DNA of 64,000 bases from Paenibacillus sp. FSL H8-0048 (GCF_038002825.1 NZ_JBBODF010000001.1:2480001-2544000); one strand, 5' to 3'; counted from the first letter of the stretch, positions 9,229-18,030 are shown. Numbers and translations: made by a program. Notes: generated by a model from the sequence alone, not told the origin.

Positions 9229-9462
9229 TTATTGCGGCTGCGATGGTGCGTACTGCTGATGCTGATGGAGCAGCTGGACCAGCATATCCATGTGATGGGT
9301 ATGACTCTGAATCTGCTGGATGCAGATCCCCTGTACGGTTGAATTCTGAGTGGTTCCGGCTGTAGCCGCTAGCTGCTTAATCAGCAAATCCTCATTGGAA
9401 ATGGAATCGGCAATGTATTCCAATTCTTTTCCGCTAAGTGCCTGCATCTGGTTAGATTGCAT
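9229..9462 (-). CDS. Small spore-coat-like protein
   Basis: A 77-residue protein whose helices (LSGKELEYIADSISNEDLLIKQL and VQGICIQQIQSHTHHMDML) resemble one half of a CotF-like bundle. The C-terminus is Gln/His-rich. I set the start at the ATG at 9462 because AAGGAGGG lies 10 bases before it; the longer frame to 9492 reads through this ribosome site. It sits 36 bases upstream of the CotF-like gene on the same strand. The coat role is inferred from this context and from composition. Confidence 0.72.
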   Translation of the reverse strand: MQSNQMQALSGKELEYIADSISNEDLLIKQLAATAGTTQNSTVQGICIQQIQSHTHHMDMLVQLLHQHQQYAPSQPQ

Positions 9463-9650
9463 GTTCGGTAGTCCCTCCTTCTGGTTGTTCAAGCGTTCCT
9501 TAGTATGCTTCCGGGGGAGGCTGTTTATGTGCCGGAAGGTACATTCAGCAAGCTCACAATTAATGAATAATCCTTAGGGTCTTGACGCATGAGACTCTGC
9601 AATAGCGCAAATAATACCACTCTGAATGACATAAAGGAGCGAACAGATCT

Positions 9651-10889
9651 ATGAAACTCGTCAGCGGGCAACTGCCCTGGGAATACACATTGCCTGAACC
9701 TCCGGTATATCCGGTACTTGCGGAAGACATTACCTGTGACTGCCTGATTATAGGCGGCGGGATGGGCGGAGCGATGATGTCCTACCGCATGTCCCTCAGT
9801 GGAGCAGATACTGTTCTTATCGATAAAAGAACAGTCGGCACCGGGAGCTCCCATGCCAATACGGGACTGCTGCAAATCGCCAATGACAAATCACTGACTG
9901 CCTGCATGAATACCTTCGGGGAAGAGAACGGCGTGCTGTTCTACAGACTTTGCCAGCAGGCCATGCGCGCGATTCTGGAGTTGCCCGGCAAGCTGGACAT
10001 CGATCCGCAGATTATTGAGCGCAGCAGTCTGCTGTATGCCAGTACGCCGGAAGATGTTGCTATGCTGAAGCTGGAGAATGAGAATCTGGTGAAGCACGGC
10101 TTCGATTCGGAATTCTGGGAGGAAGAGACGATCCGCGCCCATTACGCCTTCTCCAAGCCAGGTGCACTGTATTCAAGGGGAGATGCAGAGACGAATCCGC
10201 TGCGGACGGTACACAGCCTGATTCATAAGGCGCACTCCGGCGGGGTAAGGGTCTATGAGCATACCGAAGCCCTTCATTATGAGTACAATGAAGACGGCGT
10301 AATCTGTCATACCGCGAACGGCCGGATCTTCGCGAAGAATGTGGTCTTCGCCATGGGATACGAGACCCAGGAGATGAAGAAGGACCGGGGAGCAGAGCTG
10401 ATCAACACCTATGCTATTATGACCGAGCCTCTGCCTCATCTTCCAAAATGGCATGAGCAGAGCCTGCTCTGGGAAACGGCACGGCCTTATCTGTACTTCC
10501 GGACCACTCCGGACGGACGCATCATCGCCGGCGGCAAGGATGAGCAGCTTACCAGCGTGGAGCGGCGTGAGGTAAGAGTCCTCTCCCAGTGTGAACGTCT
10601 GGTCGAGGAGGTTACAGCCCTGTTCCCGGAACTGCAGGGAATCAAGGCTGAATATTCATGGGGAGCGGTCTTCGGCTCCACCCATGACGGACTGCCTTAT
10701 ATGGGACCGCACCCGGAGTTCCCGCACTGCTACTTCATTGAAGGCTATGGCGGTAACGGCACGGTCTACAGCATGATTGCCGCCGGGCTGCTTGCAGATA
10801 CCCTGGCCGGCAAGAGCCGCCCGGAGCTGGAGCTGTTCTCGCTGACCCGGTCGCCGAAGCCTGCGCCCTCCCCGGCGATACAGTCTTAA
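9651..10889 (+). CDS. FAD-dependent oxidoreductase (DAO family)
   Basis: Flavin amine/amino-acid oxidase type enzyme of 412 residues. The dinucleotide-binding strand is CLIIGGGMGGAMMSYRMS followed by the acidic LIDKR. The middle region reads YSRGDAETNPLRTVHSLIHKA, as in glycine/sarcosine oxidase-like DAO proteins. The C-terminal FAD segment FIEGYGGNGTVYSMIAAGLL is present. No Rieske domain or signal peptide is seen, so it is probably cytosolic. The substrate cannot be told. The ATG has AAAGGAG 11 bases upstream. A terminator follows the stop in the gap to the convergent reductase gene. Confidence 0.88.
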   Translation: MKLVSGQLPWEYTLPEPPVYPVLAEDITCDCLIIGGGMGGAMMSYRMSLSGADTVLIDKRTVGTGSSHANTGLLQIANDKSLTACMNTFGEENGVLFYRLCQQAMRAILELPGKLDIDPQIIERSSLLYASTPEDVAMLKLENENLVKHGFDSEFWEEETIRAHYAFSKPGALYSRGDAETNPLRTVHSLIHKAHSGGVRVYEHTEALHYEYNEDGVICHTANGRIFAKNVVFAMGYETQEMKKDRGAELINTYAIMTEPLPHLPKWHEQSLLWETARPYLYFRTTPDGRIIAGGKDEQLTSVERREVRVLSQCERLVEEVTALFPELQGIKAEYSWGAVFGSTHDGLPYMGPHPEFPHCYFIEGYGGNGTVYSMIAAGLLADTLAGKSRPELELFSLTRSPKPAPSPAIQS

Positions 10890-10940
10890 GGACAACTTGT
10901 TCAGGAAGGCAGCTGAATCAGAGAGAGCTGCAACACAGAA

Positions 10941-10984
10941 AGGGATGCCCGCATAGCCTGATGGCTGCGGAGCATCCCCTTTTA
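10941..10984. terminator. Terminator between convergent genes
   Basis: GGGATGCcCGCA and TGCGgaGCATCCC pair around a short loop and are followed by CTTTTA. It lies between the DAO oxidase and the first flavin-reductase gene. Confidence 0.75.
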
Positions 10985-11009
10985 CATAAGAACAATATGG
11001 AATAATAGC

Positions 11010-12569
11010 TTATTGCGCTTTTACAAATTCAGCCGACTTGATCCCTGCCTGACGTCCGAAGATAATAATCTCGGCTACCGAGTTACCGCCGATGCGGTTC
11101 TCGCCGTGCAGCCCACCGACCACTTCTCCTGCCGCGAACAGGCCGGTAATCGCTTTGCCGTCTTTGTTCAAGACCTCAGTGTTGGTGTTGATCACCACTC
11201 CGCCCATCGTATAGTGAATTCCAGGGCCGATCTGAATCGCATAATATGGAGCACCGGACAGATCATTATCCATACCGGTAGCTCTGCCGAACTCGGCATC
11301 CGACTTACTCTTCACCGCACTGTTCCATGTATCCACGGTGGTCTTAAGTGCAGCGGCCGGAACCTTCATCTGATCCGCCAGTGCTTCGATGGTATCTGCG
11401 GTCTTGACCACACCCATCTTGATGTATTGATCTACCGCCTTGACACGGGATTTCACTCCGGCGTCGAACACGAGATAAGCGGATTTCTCAGGAAGTGTAT
11501 TAATGGAAGCCGTCACCTTGTCACGGGTATCCATCTCATTGCCGAAGCGCTTGCCCTCAGCAGATACAAGAATGGCTCCTTCGCCCCGGACCGCTTCACC
11601 GATCAGGTAGGATTTCTCCTGCTGTACAGTCGGGTGAACCTGAATCTGGTCCAGGTCTACGGTAGTTCCGCCAACCTTCTCAATCATGGTAATGCCGTCG
11701 CCGGTGCTGCCAATCTGATTGGTCGTTACCAGCCCTTGCAGATCCGGGCGAACCTTGGCAATCAGCTCTTTGTTGGCCCCGAAGCCGCCGGTGGTTACGA
11801 TAACCGCTGCTGCGCTGATCGTTTTGTCATCGGCCTGGTTGAACAGCACCTTCACGCCGTTCACCTTCCCGTCCTGTACCGTAAGCTCCTTCACATCCGC
11901 ATTGACGAACAGCGGAATGCCCTGCTCCTGAACATTGCGGACAAGTCCGGCTACAAGATATTGTCCCACGGCCGAGCCGTCCTCCGGACGATGGGTACGC
12001 TTCTCCTTCATACCGCCGGTAATTGTAATATTGTTCAGGCGGATTCCGATGGAATCGAGCCAGTCAATGGCACCTGCGGATTGATCCACGAAGAAGTGCA
12101 GCAGCTCCTTATTGTTCGTATCATGTCCGCCCTTAAGGGTCTCTTCATAGAACAGTTCGTTGCTGTCTTCGATGCCCTGCTCCTTCTGGAACTTGGTCTG
12201 CGAGGCATTCATCCCTGAGGAGGATTTGGTTGTATTGCCGCCGGCTACCGGCATTTTCTCTAAGATAACCGGGTTCATGCCGGCCGCTTTGGCTTCCAGG
12301 GCAGCAGACATTCCTGCACCGCCTGCGCCGACGATGACGATATCATATTTATCTTTTAACTGATCGTACGGAGTATAGCTCGCTTCGGATGCTCCCGACA
12401 CGGCCTCTGCCTTCTCTGTAGGTACAGCGGTTGCTGCCGGCTCTGTGGCCGCGCTGCCCGCTTCCTTGCTCTCATTCTTGCTGCCGCCTGCATTGTTGTT
12501 TCCGCAGCCTGCAATGACCAGCATCACGGAGAGAATGAGGATCAGCGCCGCTGTTAATCTCTTATTCAT
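11010..12569 (-). CDS. Secreted fumarate-reductase-like flavoprotein, lipoprotein
   Basis: A FAD_binding_2 enzyme exported and lipid-anchored: the signal peptide ends in the lipobox VIAGC (Cys22), followed by a Gly/Asn/Ala linker. The FAD site is VIVGAGGAGMSAALEAKAAG near residue 78. Active-site segments of the soluble fumarate reductase family are kept: QVHPT, EAVRGEGAILV (proton-delivery Arg), GIHYTMGG and ENRIGGNSVAE. The GIHYTMGG box has Tyr where Shewanella FccA has a second His, so the acceptor may be a fumarate analogue. It has no haem or FMN domain of its own, so electrons must come from another carrier, plausibly the FMN-binding lipoprotein encoded 1.9 kb upstream. It lies 127 bases after the sensor kinase and has its own promoter region. 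Confidence 0.88.
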   Translation of the reverse strand: MNKRLTAALILILSVMLVIAGCGNNNAGGSKNESKEAGSAATEPAATAVPTEKAEAVSGASEASYTPYDQLKDKYDIVIVGAGGAGMSAALEAKAAGMNPVILEKMPVAGGNTTKSSSGMNASQTKFQKEQGIEDSNELFYEETLKGGHDTNNKELLHFFVDQSAGAIDWLDSIGIRLNNITITGGMKEKRTHRPEDGSAVGQYLVAGLVRNVQEQGIPLFVNADVKELTVQDGKVNGVKVLFNQADDKTISAAAVIVTTGGFGANKELIAKVRPDLQGLVTTNQIGSTGDGITMIEKVGGTTVDLDQIQVHPTVQQEKSYLIGEAVRGEGAILVSAEGKRFGNEMDTRDKVTASINTLPEKSAYLVFDAGVKSRVKAVDQYIKMGVVKTADTIEALADQMKVPAAALKTTVDTWNSAVKSKSDAEFGRATGMDNDLSGAPYYAIQIGPGIHYTMGGVVINTNTEVLNKDGKAITGLFAAGEVVGGLHGENRIGGNSVAEIIIFGRQAGIKSAEFVKAQ

Positions 12570-12584
12570 GTGAGTTGTGCCCCC

Positions 12585-12654
12585 TTGTGCATATTTTCAC
12601 AATTATCATAGCGCCAAAGAAGCAGTTTATGGAACCTTCCGTAAGTTATTAAAG
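12585..12654 (-). promoter_or_regulatory. Shared control region of flavin-reductase gene 1
   Basis: The stretch 12585-12610 reads TATGATAATTGTGAAAATAT then GCACAA on the minus strand and is repeated with one mismatch at 16313-16338 before the second reductase gene. It starts with a TATGAT -10-like box. CTTTAATAACT lies 34 bases upstream (12644-12654), and a matching CTTTAATTACT lies 29 bases upstream at the other gene. No good -35 is present at either copy, which suggests activator dependence. The obvious candidate is the DcuR/CitB-type regulator encoded at 17062-17781. Confidence 0.6.
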
Positions 12655-12696
12655 AGTTTTGTAACTAAAGTAAGCGGGCATGCGGACCTTAAATGT

Positions 12697-14310
12697 TCAC
12701 ACCCCCTCCTCCTCCTTCACCTCATAAGGCACATCCACGATAAAATGCGCTCCCGGCCCGCAGCCGGCGGCAAGCTCAAGATGACCGCCAAGTTTGTCTA
12801 CACTTTTCTTCACCAGATATAGGCCGATTCCCCGCTGTTCCCCCTTGGAGGAGTAGCCCTGAGCGAAGATTTTCTCCCCCAGGCCTGCCGGAATTCCCGG
12901 ACCGTTGTCGCTTACCTCGCATAGCAGCCGCCCCTCTTCATATTGAAAAGCAAGCTCCACCCGCTTCACGGGTTGCCCGCAGAGCTCCTCCAGTGCCTCC
13001 AATGCATTATCCAGCAGATTGCCGGCAATCGTAATCAGCTCATGAATCACCTGCGGATCGGCCGGCTCCGGCAAAAAACTGTCTCCAGTCAGCACCAGCT
13101 CCATCCCTGCTTCGCGCGCCCGGCTCAGCTTCCCCAGCAGAAATCCGGCCAGCACCGGGTCCTTGATCTGTCTCGTGATCGCCCCAATCTCCTTCTGGTA
13201 ATTGCTTACCGTCCCCAGAATATATTGCTGCAGCTCATCATACAGGCCCATATGCGTCATGCCCATAATGACATGCAGCTTGTTCATGAACTCATGGGCG
13301 CCGGAGCGCAGCGCTTCTGCATAGACCGAGACTCCCGACAGCTTCTCCGCCAGCACAGCCAGCTCGGTCTCATCCCGGAAGGTGGCAATTGCGCCAACGA
13401 TGTTCCCGTTCACCCGGACTGGCAGGCTGTTCACCAATAGAGAGCTGTCTCCCAGCTCCAGCTCCTGGTCCTGTATCCCCTCTCCCTCAGCCAATACCCG
13501 CTCCAGCCCCAGCTCCGGCCAAAACTCGGCAATCTGCCGGTTCATGGCGCTCCCGCCAATCCCCGCTGCCCGCAAAAGCCGCTGCGCCTCCATATTAAGG
13601 ATGGTAATCCGCGCCTGCTGGTCTACGGCAATAATTCCCTCCCGCGTGGATTCCAGCATCGCACTGCGTTCCTGGAGCAGCTTGGAGATATCCTCCGGCT
13701 CCATCCCGAACACCATCCGCTTGATCTGGGCCGCCAGAATGAATGCTCCTCCCGCTCCAAGCAAGGCTCCCGAGACCAGAATCGCAATGATCGTCCACTC
13801 ATTCAGCAGGACCAGCCGCTCGACCCGCTCCAGGGACAGACCGGCAATGACCACACCCACCTGATGCCCCCGGTTGTTATAGACCGGCACGAAGCCGCGC
13901 AGGGATCTGCCCAGCGGACCGGCCCCTTCGGAGATGCTCTCCCCTCCGCGCAGCGATATCTCCTGACCGCCTCCCGCAAAGGGCAGACCGACCAGCGAAG
14001 CATCCGGATGGGAATAGCGGATTCCCTTCATATCTGTCACGACCACGAACATAATATCATTGCGGCGGGCGATTCTTGAGGTGTAGTCCTGAATCTCCTT
14101 GCTGTTGCCCTCACTGAGTCCCTCAGAGACCAGCGGAATCAAGGCGATGGTACGGGCAATCGTAATCGCCTTATCCTCCAGCGCCTGCCGGGTCTGCGGA
14201 ATAATCTGATTGCGGAAAATAAAATATAAAATCAGCAATACCAGCAGCACAACGGCAGAAACCATGACGGCGATCATTGTGCGCAGACTGTAGCTTTTTT
14301 TCCTGGCCAC
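12697..14310 (-). CDS. CitA/DcuS-type sensor histidine kinase
   Basis: Membrane sensor kinase of 537 residues. TM1 is at about 12-32, an extracellular CitA/DcuS-type sensor domain at about 35-175 (RRNDIMFVVVTDMKGIRYSHP is the typical PAS-like strand pair), TM2 at about 178-200, a cytosolic PAS domain at about 215-330, then the dimerisation helix with the phosphorylated His339 in AHEFMNKLHVI. The ATPase domain has N, G1 and G2 boxes (NLLDNALEAL, DNGPGIP, GIGLYLVKK). Such kinases sense C4-dicarboxylates or citrate. The neighbouring secreted fumarate-reductase-like enzymes fit this. The partner regulator is not adjacent but 2.8 kb upstream at 17062-17781. Confidence 0.92.
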   Translation of the reverse strand: MARKKSYSLRTMIAVMVSAVVLLVLLILYFIFRNQIIPQTRQALEDKAITIARTIALIPLVSEGLSEGNSKEIQDYTSRIARRNDIMFVVVTDMKGIRYSHPDASLVGLPFAGGGQEISLRGGESISEGAGPLGRSLRGFVPVYNNRGHQVGVVIAGLSLERVERLVLLNEWTIIAILVSGALLGAGGAFILAAQIKRMVFGMEPEDISKLLQERSAMLESTREGIIAVDQQARITILNMEAQRLLRAAGIGGSAMNRQIAEFWPELGLERVLAEGEGIQDQELELGDSSLLVNSLPVRVNGNIVGAIATFRDETELAVLAEKLSGVSVYAEALRSGAHEFMNKLHVIMGMTHMGLYDELQQYILGTVSNYQKEIGAITRQIKDPVLAGFLLGKLSRAREAGMELVLTGDSFLPEPADPQVIHELITIAGNLLDNALEALEELCGQPVKRVELAFQYEEGRLLCEVSDNGPGIPAGLGEKIFAQGYSSKGEQRGIGLYLVKKSVDKLGGHLELAAGCGPGAHFIVDVPYEVKEEEGV

Positions 14311-14417
14311 TTGCGTGATGACCTCCCTTCGTATCCTATTCCCTTCGAACTATATTAGTTGAGCCTGAGTTTGTAAAGCTACTCCTCAGGATCGCTTCGT
14401 AGGGGATAGACGAATGA

Positions 14418-14462
14418 AGCAAGCCCAGCCGTTCTGCCGGAGACAGGAGGGCTGGGCTTGCT
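14418..14462 (-). terminator. Strong hairpin after the FMN-binding gene
   Basis: AGCAAGCCCAGCC pairs with GGCTGGGCTTGCT, a 13-bp perfect stem with an 18-base loop. It lies just past the FMN-binding gene stop and before the kinase gene. The T-run is weak, so it may stabilise a 3' end as much as terminate. Confidence 0.65.
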
Positions 14463-14475
14463 GATTGGATGATAG

Positions 14476-14835
14476 CTACTGCTTCTTGGCCTGTTCCAGC
14501 GCCTGGGTCACCGCTTCAATAATCCCGCCGCTGGAGCCGGAAGCCCCGGAGAGGGCGTCTACGCCTTCTGTGGTTTGCTTTTCAATAATTTCAGGAATTG
14601 TATTCTCCACAGCCGCATCGATCATCGCCTGCGTCTCCTTGTGCTCTTCTACGGTAATGGCGTCGATCTTCTCATCCTTGATTTCTACCGCCACTTTAAT
14701 ATCACTCTTGACTCCTTTGCCTGTTCCATCATATGTCCCGTCCACATACTTGCCGGAAGATGAAGAGCATCCCGCCGTAAGTACTGTAGCAGCCGCAAGG
14801 GCAGAGAACAGCAAGGTTTTTGTCCACTTCTGCAT
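14476..14835 (-). CDS. Secreted FMN-binding lipoprotein
   Basis: A 119-residue lipoprotein with signal peptide and lipobox LTAGC (Cys23), then a single FMN_bind domain. The end of the domain carries DALSGAS (residues 93-99), the S-G-A-[ST] motif at which the flavin transferase ApbE attaches FMN covalently. The likely attachment residue is Ser99. In Gram-positive extracellular electron transfer such domains pass electrons from the membrane quinone pool to surface enzymes. It lies 25 bases downstream of the second reductase gene and shares its transcript, so it is the obvious electron donor to one or both reductases. No ApbE gene is in the window. Confidence 0.88.
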   Translation of the reverse strand: MQKWTKTLLFSALAAATVLTAGCSSSSGKYVDGTYDGTGKGVKSDIKVAVEIKDEKIDAITVEEHKETQAMIDAAVENTIPEIIEKQTTEGVDALSGASGSSGGIIEAVTQALEQAKKQ

Positions 14836-14860
14836 GAGTAATTCCTCCTTCTGAAAGTTC

Positions 14861-16291
14861 CTATTTCTTCAGTGCCTTCACAGCTTCATCTGCAGCAATC
14901 CGCCCGAAGGTGATGATGTCTGCCAATGCATTACCGCCCAGACGGTTCGCACCATGAACCCCGCCTGTAACTTCGCCTGCTGCATACAGTCCGGCAATGA
15001 CCTGATCCTTGGTATCCAGCACCTGAGCCTGCGGATTAATCGCTACGCCGCCCATTGTATGGTGAATTCCTGGTGTTATCTGAATTGCATAGTACTTGCC
15101 TTGTTCAAAAGAAAGCTCCAGATCCGGCCGTTCAAACTCTGTATCCTTGCCGGAAGCAACAAAGCCATTATACGTATTCAGTGTATCCGCCAGTGCTTTG
15201 CCGTCTACCCCAATCTGGGCCGCCAATTCTTCAGGAGTCGCCGCTTCTTTGACCAGATCCATTCCAAAGTAGACTTCGGTCGCTTTCAGGTTCGCACGCA
15301 GCTCATCATTGAAGATCAGATAAGCCACCTTGCCCGGCTGGGCCAGAATATTCTGGGACACGACATCGCGGGTCAGCAGCTCATTCGTGAACCGTTTGCC
15401 GTCGGTGTTGACCAGAATTGCCCCGTCTCCGCGCACGCCTTCGGTGATCAGCACGCCTTGACCCGGGATAGTGGTCGGATGAATCTGAATCTCCTTCATG
15501 TCTACCAGCTTGGCGCCGATCTTCTCTGCCATCGTTGTACCATCGCCGGTTGCGCCCGGATGGTTAGTGGTGGAGAACCCTTCCAGCTTCGGCTGGTAGC
15601 CCTTGATCATCTCCATATTGGCTCCGAAGCCTCCGGCGGCCAGAATCACGGATTTGGCATTGATCGTGTACTCCTTGCCTTCCTTGTCGGTCACCTTCAC
15701 TCCGGTAACTACACCTTCATCATTCTTGACGATCTCTTTGGCTGTCGTTTGCATTCTTACATCAATCTTCTCATCCTGCAGCTTCTTCTTCAGCGCAACG
15801 ACGATGAAGTTCCCGGCCGCCTCGCCGCCCTTCGGACGGTGAATCCGGTTCACGCTTGCCCCGCCTGCGCGTCCCACTTCAGACAGCTCGGCTCCATTCT
15901 CCTTCAGCCACTCCACGGAAGCCGCCGCACCGTTCGTAAGCGTTCTGACCAGATCCGGGTTATTGAGATTCTTGCCGCCCTTCATAGTATCCTCGAAATG
16001 CAGCTCCGGACTGTCTGTGATACCAGCCGCTGCCTGATAAGGTGTTCCTGCCGCATTCAGCCCGCCTTCCGCACGGACGGTGTTGCCGCCAAGCATTGGC
16101 ATTTTCTCAATCAGAATGACCTTGGCTCCCTGGCTATGTGCTTCAAGCGCTGCAGTCATCCCCGCTCCGCCGCCGCCGATAATTACGATGTCCGTAGACT
16201 CCCCTTTGGTGCTGTTACAGGCAGGCAATACCACCAGACTTGCCAGCAGCAACCCTTTGCCCAGCAGACTTCCCCATCTCTTTCTGTTCAT
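14861..16291 (-). CDS. Secreted fumarate reductase (FccA-like), lipoprotein
   Basis: Second FAD_binding_2 enzyme, 476 residues from the ATG at 16291 (GGAGGAG 5 bases upstream; the frame continues to a TTG that is part of the ribosome site). The lipobox is VLPAC (Cys25). The FAD site is IVIIGGGGAGMTAALEAHSQG. All fumarate-reductase landmarks of Shewanella FccA are kept: QIHPTTIPGQG, TEGVRGDGAILVN, LTRDVVSQNILAQ, TPGIHHTMGG and HGANRLGGNALADI. True fumarate (or a close unsaturated acid) reduction outside the cell is therefore likely. It lacks the haem and FMN domains of relatives; the FMN domain is encoded separately just downstream. Confidence 0.92.
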   Translation of the reverse strand: MNRKRWGSLLGKGLLLASLVVLPACNSTKGESTDIVIIGGGGAGMTAALEAHSQGAKVILIEKMPMLGGNTVRAEGGLNAAGTPYQAAAGITDSPELHFEDTMKGGKNLNNPDLVRTLTNGAAASVEWLKENGAELSEVGRAGGASVNRIHRPKGGEAAGNFIVVALKKKLQDEKIDVRMQTTAKEIVKNDEGVVTGVKVTDKEGKEYTINAKSVILAAGGFGANMEMIKGYQPKLEGFSTTNHPGATGDGTTMAEKIGAKLVDMKEIQIHPTTIPGQGVLITEGVRGDGAILVNTDGKRFTNELLTRDVVSQNILAQPGKVAYLIFNDELRANLKATEVYFGMDLVKEAATPEELAAQIGVDGKALADTLNTYNGFVASGKDTEFERPDLELSFEQGKYYAIQITPGIHHTMGGVAINPQAQVLDTKDQVIAGLYAAGEVTGGVHGANRLGGNALADIITFGRIAADEAVKALKK

Positions 16292-16312
16292 TCTGTTCTC
16301 CTCCAATTGTCA

Positions 16313-16377
16313 TTGTGCATATTTTCACAATCATCATAACCTGAAGGAGCCCCGACTAGAATATTTAGTAATTAAAG
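16313..16377 (-). promoter_or_regulatory. Shared control region of flavin-reductase gene 2
   Basis: Second copy of the module described at 12585-12654: the 26-base element at 16313-16338 (one mismatch) beginning with TATGAT, and CTTTAATTACT at 16367-16377. The fixed order and near-equal spacing in two promoters argue for a real co-regulation site. Confidence 0.6.
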
Positions 16378-16475
16378 AAATGATAAAGTAAATAAAGGTA
16401 GTGAATTTGCTTGAATGTGGTTATAGATTTATAATTGGAGCTTATACAACCGTATCACTAGGAGGAGCAGAAACT

Positions 16476-16934
16476 ATGGAAAAAAGCGAAAAATATTGGC
16501 TGGCCGGTGCTGTTCTGGCTGTAGCCGGTGTCTCCCTGATGAGCTACACTGCAAGCCGCTATACTTCATTTAAAAGAGTAGTTGCCCGAACCATCCGTCT
16601 GGAAGATATCGCTGCACTGGAAATTACCCGCCTGTCTTCTGTTCCCGGTGAACAGAAGGATATTGTGATCACCGAGCCGGAAGCGATTAAGCGGATCTAC
16701 GATGATTTCTCCGGTGTCCGCCTGATGAAATCCGCCCGCAATGTGAGCACAGACAACAAGTACAGCTATTACCTTACCATCGTCCAGGCCGACCGGAAGC
16801 AGCGGTTCGACATTATTTTGAAGGGCAAGCATCACATGATTATCTATGACAATGACATGAACAACCCGCACCTGGTAGCCTATAAAATAATTAACGAGTT
16901 CAGTCCGCTGGCTCTGCAGCAGGCCTTCGATTGA
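16476..16934 (+). CDS. Membrane-anchored protein of unknown function
   Basis: A 152-residue protein with one N-terminal membrane segment (YWLAGAVLAVAGVSLMSYTA, about 7-26) and an external alpha/beta domain of about 115 residues. I do not recognise the family; the spacing of strands recalls small extracytoplasmic DUF domains such as DUF5301. The ATG at 16476 has AGGAGGAG 8 bases upstream; the frame extends 25 codons further without a ribosome site. It is transcribed against its neighbours, lies between the reductase genes and their presumed regulator, and ends at its own terminator. Confidence 0.7.
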   Translation: MEKSEKYWLAGAVLAVAGVSLMSYTASRYTSFKRVVARTIRLEDIAALEITRLSSVPGEQKDIVITEPEAIKRIYDDFSGVRLMKSARNVSTDNKYSYYLTIVQADRKQRFDIILKGKHHMIIYDNDMNNPHLVAYKIINEFSPLALQQAFD

Positions 16935-16996
16935 TTCTGCGCACGCTTATGTAAGGCATAGCTTAATAACCTTCACAGCTAATGTGACGGCTATAT

Positions 16997-17050
16997 GGAG
17001 TCATGGAACGCCTGAGGCAGCCTCGGGACACCGTGACTCCGTTTTATTTT
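16997..17050 (+). terminator. Terminator of the membrane-anchored protein gene
   Basis: GGAGTCA-TGG and CCG-TGACTCC pair, with an inner CCTGAGG/CCTCGGG stem, followed by GTTTTATTTTAT. Confidence 0.8.
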
Positions 17051-17061
17051 ATAGAGAAAGC

Positions 17062-17781
17062 TTATAGATATTTACGGATAAGTTCATGCCCTTCAGGTTT
17101 CACCTTATACATATACACCGGCCTGCCTACCGCCCCGTAGCTTAGCTCCATTTCCAGAATACCTGCCTCCGTCAGAAAAGCCAGATATTTGCGGACCGAG
17201 ATCCGCGAGATGGGCGCATGGCTGCTGATATCCTCCGTGGAGAACACAGGGCTCTCCAGCCGGTTAATCGTGCTCCAGATGCTCTCCAGTGTGCCTTCGG
17301 CAAGTCCCTTGGGCAGCGGCAGGGCAGCGCTCTTCTCCTCTTCCGTCCCGAGCGAATGCCGCAGCAGCTTATCCAGCTGCTCCTGGCTGAGATGCTCCTT
17401 GTGCATCAGCTTATAATCTTCACGATACGCCGACAAGGCCGCCTGAAACCGGGCAAACTCGAACGGCTTGATCAAATAATCCACAGCCCCGTTCTGCAGC
17501 GCCTTGCGGATGCTGGCATTGTCACTGGCGGCGGAGATCACAATGATATCCACCTTGCTCCCCTGCTCCCGCAGAGCAGAGAGCAGCTGCAGTCCGCTGA
17601 CCCGCGGCATATATATATCCAGCAGCACCAGATCTACCTGCTCCTTCTCCAGCATAGTCATCGCCTCATCTCCTGTCGCCGCCCAGCCCGCATACTCAAA
17701 GCCCGCAACCTGCTCCAGATAATGCCGGTTAAACTTCGCCACCATCGGGTCATCCTCTACGATCAACACTCTAATGTTCAT
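17062..17781 (-). CDS. DcuR/CitB-type response regulator
   Basis: Two-component regulator with an N-terminal receiver domain (RVLIVEDDPMVAKFNRHYLE; phospho-acceptor Asp in LVLLDIYMPRVSG; conserved Lys in DYLIKPFEF) and a C-terminal winged helix that reads FSTEDISSHAPISRISVRKYLAFL, as in CitB/DcuR. It is 239 residues from the ATG at 17781, which has AAGGAG 5 bases upstream; the longer frame to 17805 has no such site. It is probably the partner of the CitA/DcuS-type kinase at 12697-14310, since no other kinase of that class is in the window. The kinase and regulator genes are separated by the reductase genes. Confidence 0.9.
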   Translation of the reverse strand: MNIRVLIVEDDPMVAKFNRHYLEQVAGFEYAGWAATGDEAMTMLEKEQVDLVLLDIYMPRVSGLQLLSALREQGSKVDIIVISAASDNASIRKALQNGAVDYLIKPFEFARFQAALSAYREDYKLMHKEHLSQEQLDKLLRHSLGTEEEKSAALPLPKGLAEGTLESIWSTINRLESPVFSTEDISSHAPISRISVRKYLAFLTEAGILEMELSYGAVGRPVYMYKVKPEGHELIRKYL

Positions 17782-17939
17782 GGGTTCTCCTTGTCTTTTG
17801 TGCAATTACAGTATATTGATTGAACTAATGATTTTAGGTTTAGGGATTGGCCGTGACTCCAGAGAAGTTTTGGACTTCTGGCCGCTGTTGTCCCCAGATT
17901 TCTTGATTTTATACGCTCTTAGAGGTAGAAATCCGGTGA

Positions 17940-18030
17940 CTGCTGTTGCTTACGAAGTGAGCTTTCCTGCGGAAAGCTTTTAGGCGGTCGCTACCGCTCC
18001 TCCAGTTCCAAAATTCCCCTCCGCCACTTC
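17940..18030. repeat. Intergenic element with perfect hairpin
   Basis: The 330-base gap 17782-18111 has no gene. At 17960-17978 AGCTTTCC-TGC-GGAAAGCT forms a perfect 8-bp stem, followed by GCGGTCGCTACCGCTCCTCC, itself containing GCGGT/ACCGC. It resembles dispersed intergenic elements of Paenibacillus, but I cannot confirm copies outside this window. Confidence 0.4.

Noticed and set aside
11013..12218. Long plus-strand frame of 401 codons opposite the flavin-reductase gene
   Set aside because: It is a shadow of a clear FAD enzyme with a lipobox. Its product is His/Arg/Leu-rich without any motif.
14954..16339. Long plus-strand frame of 461 codons
   Set aside because: Shadow of the FccA-like gene, with no ribosome site and no recognisable domain.
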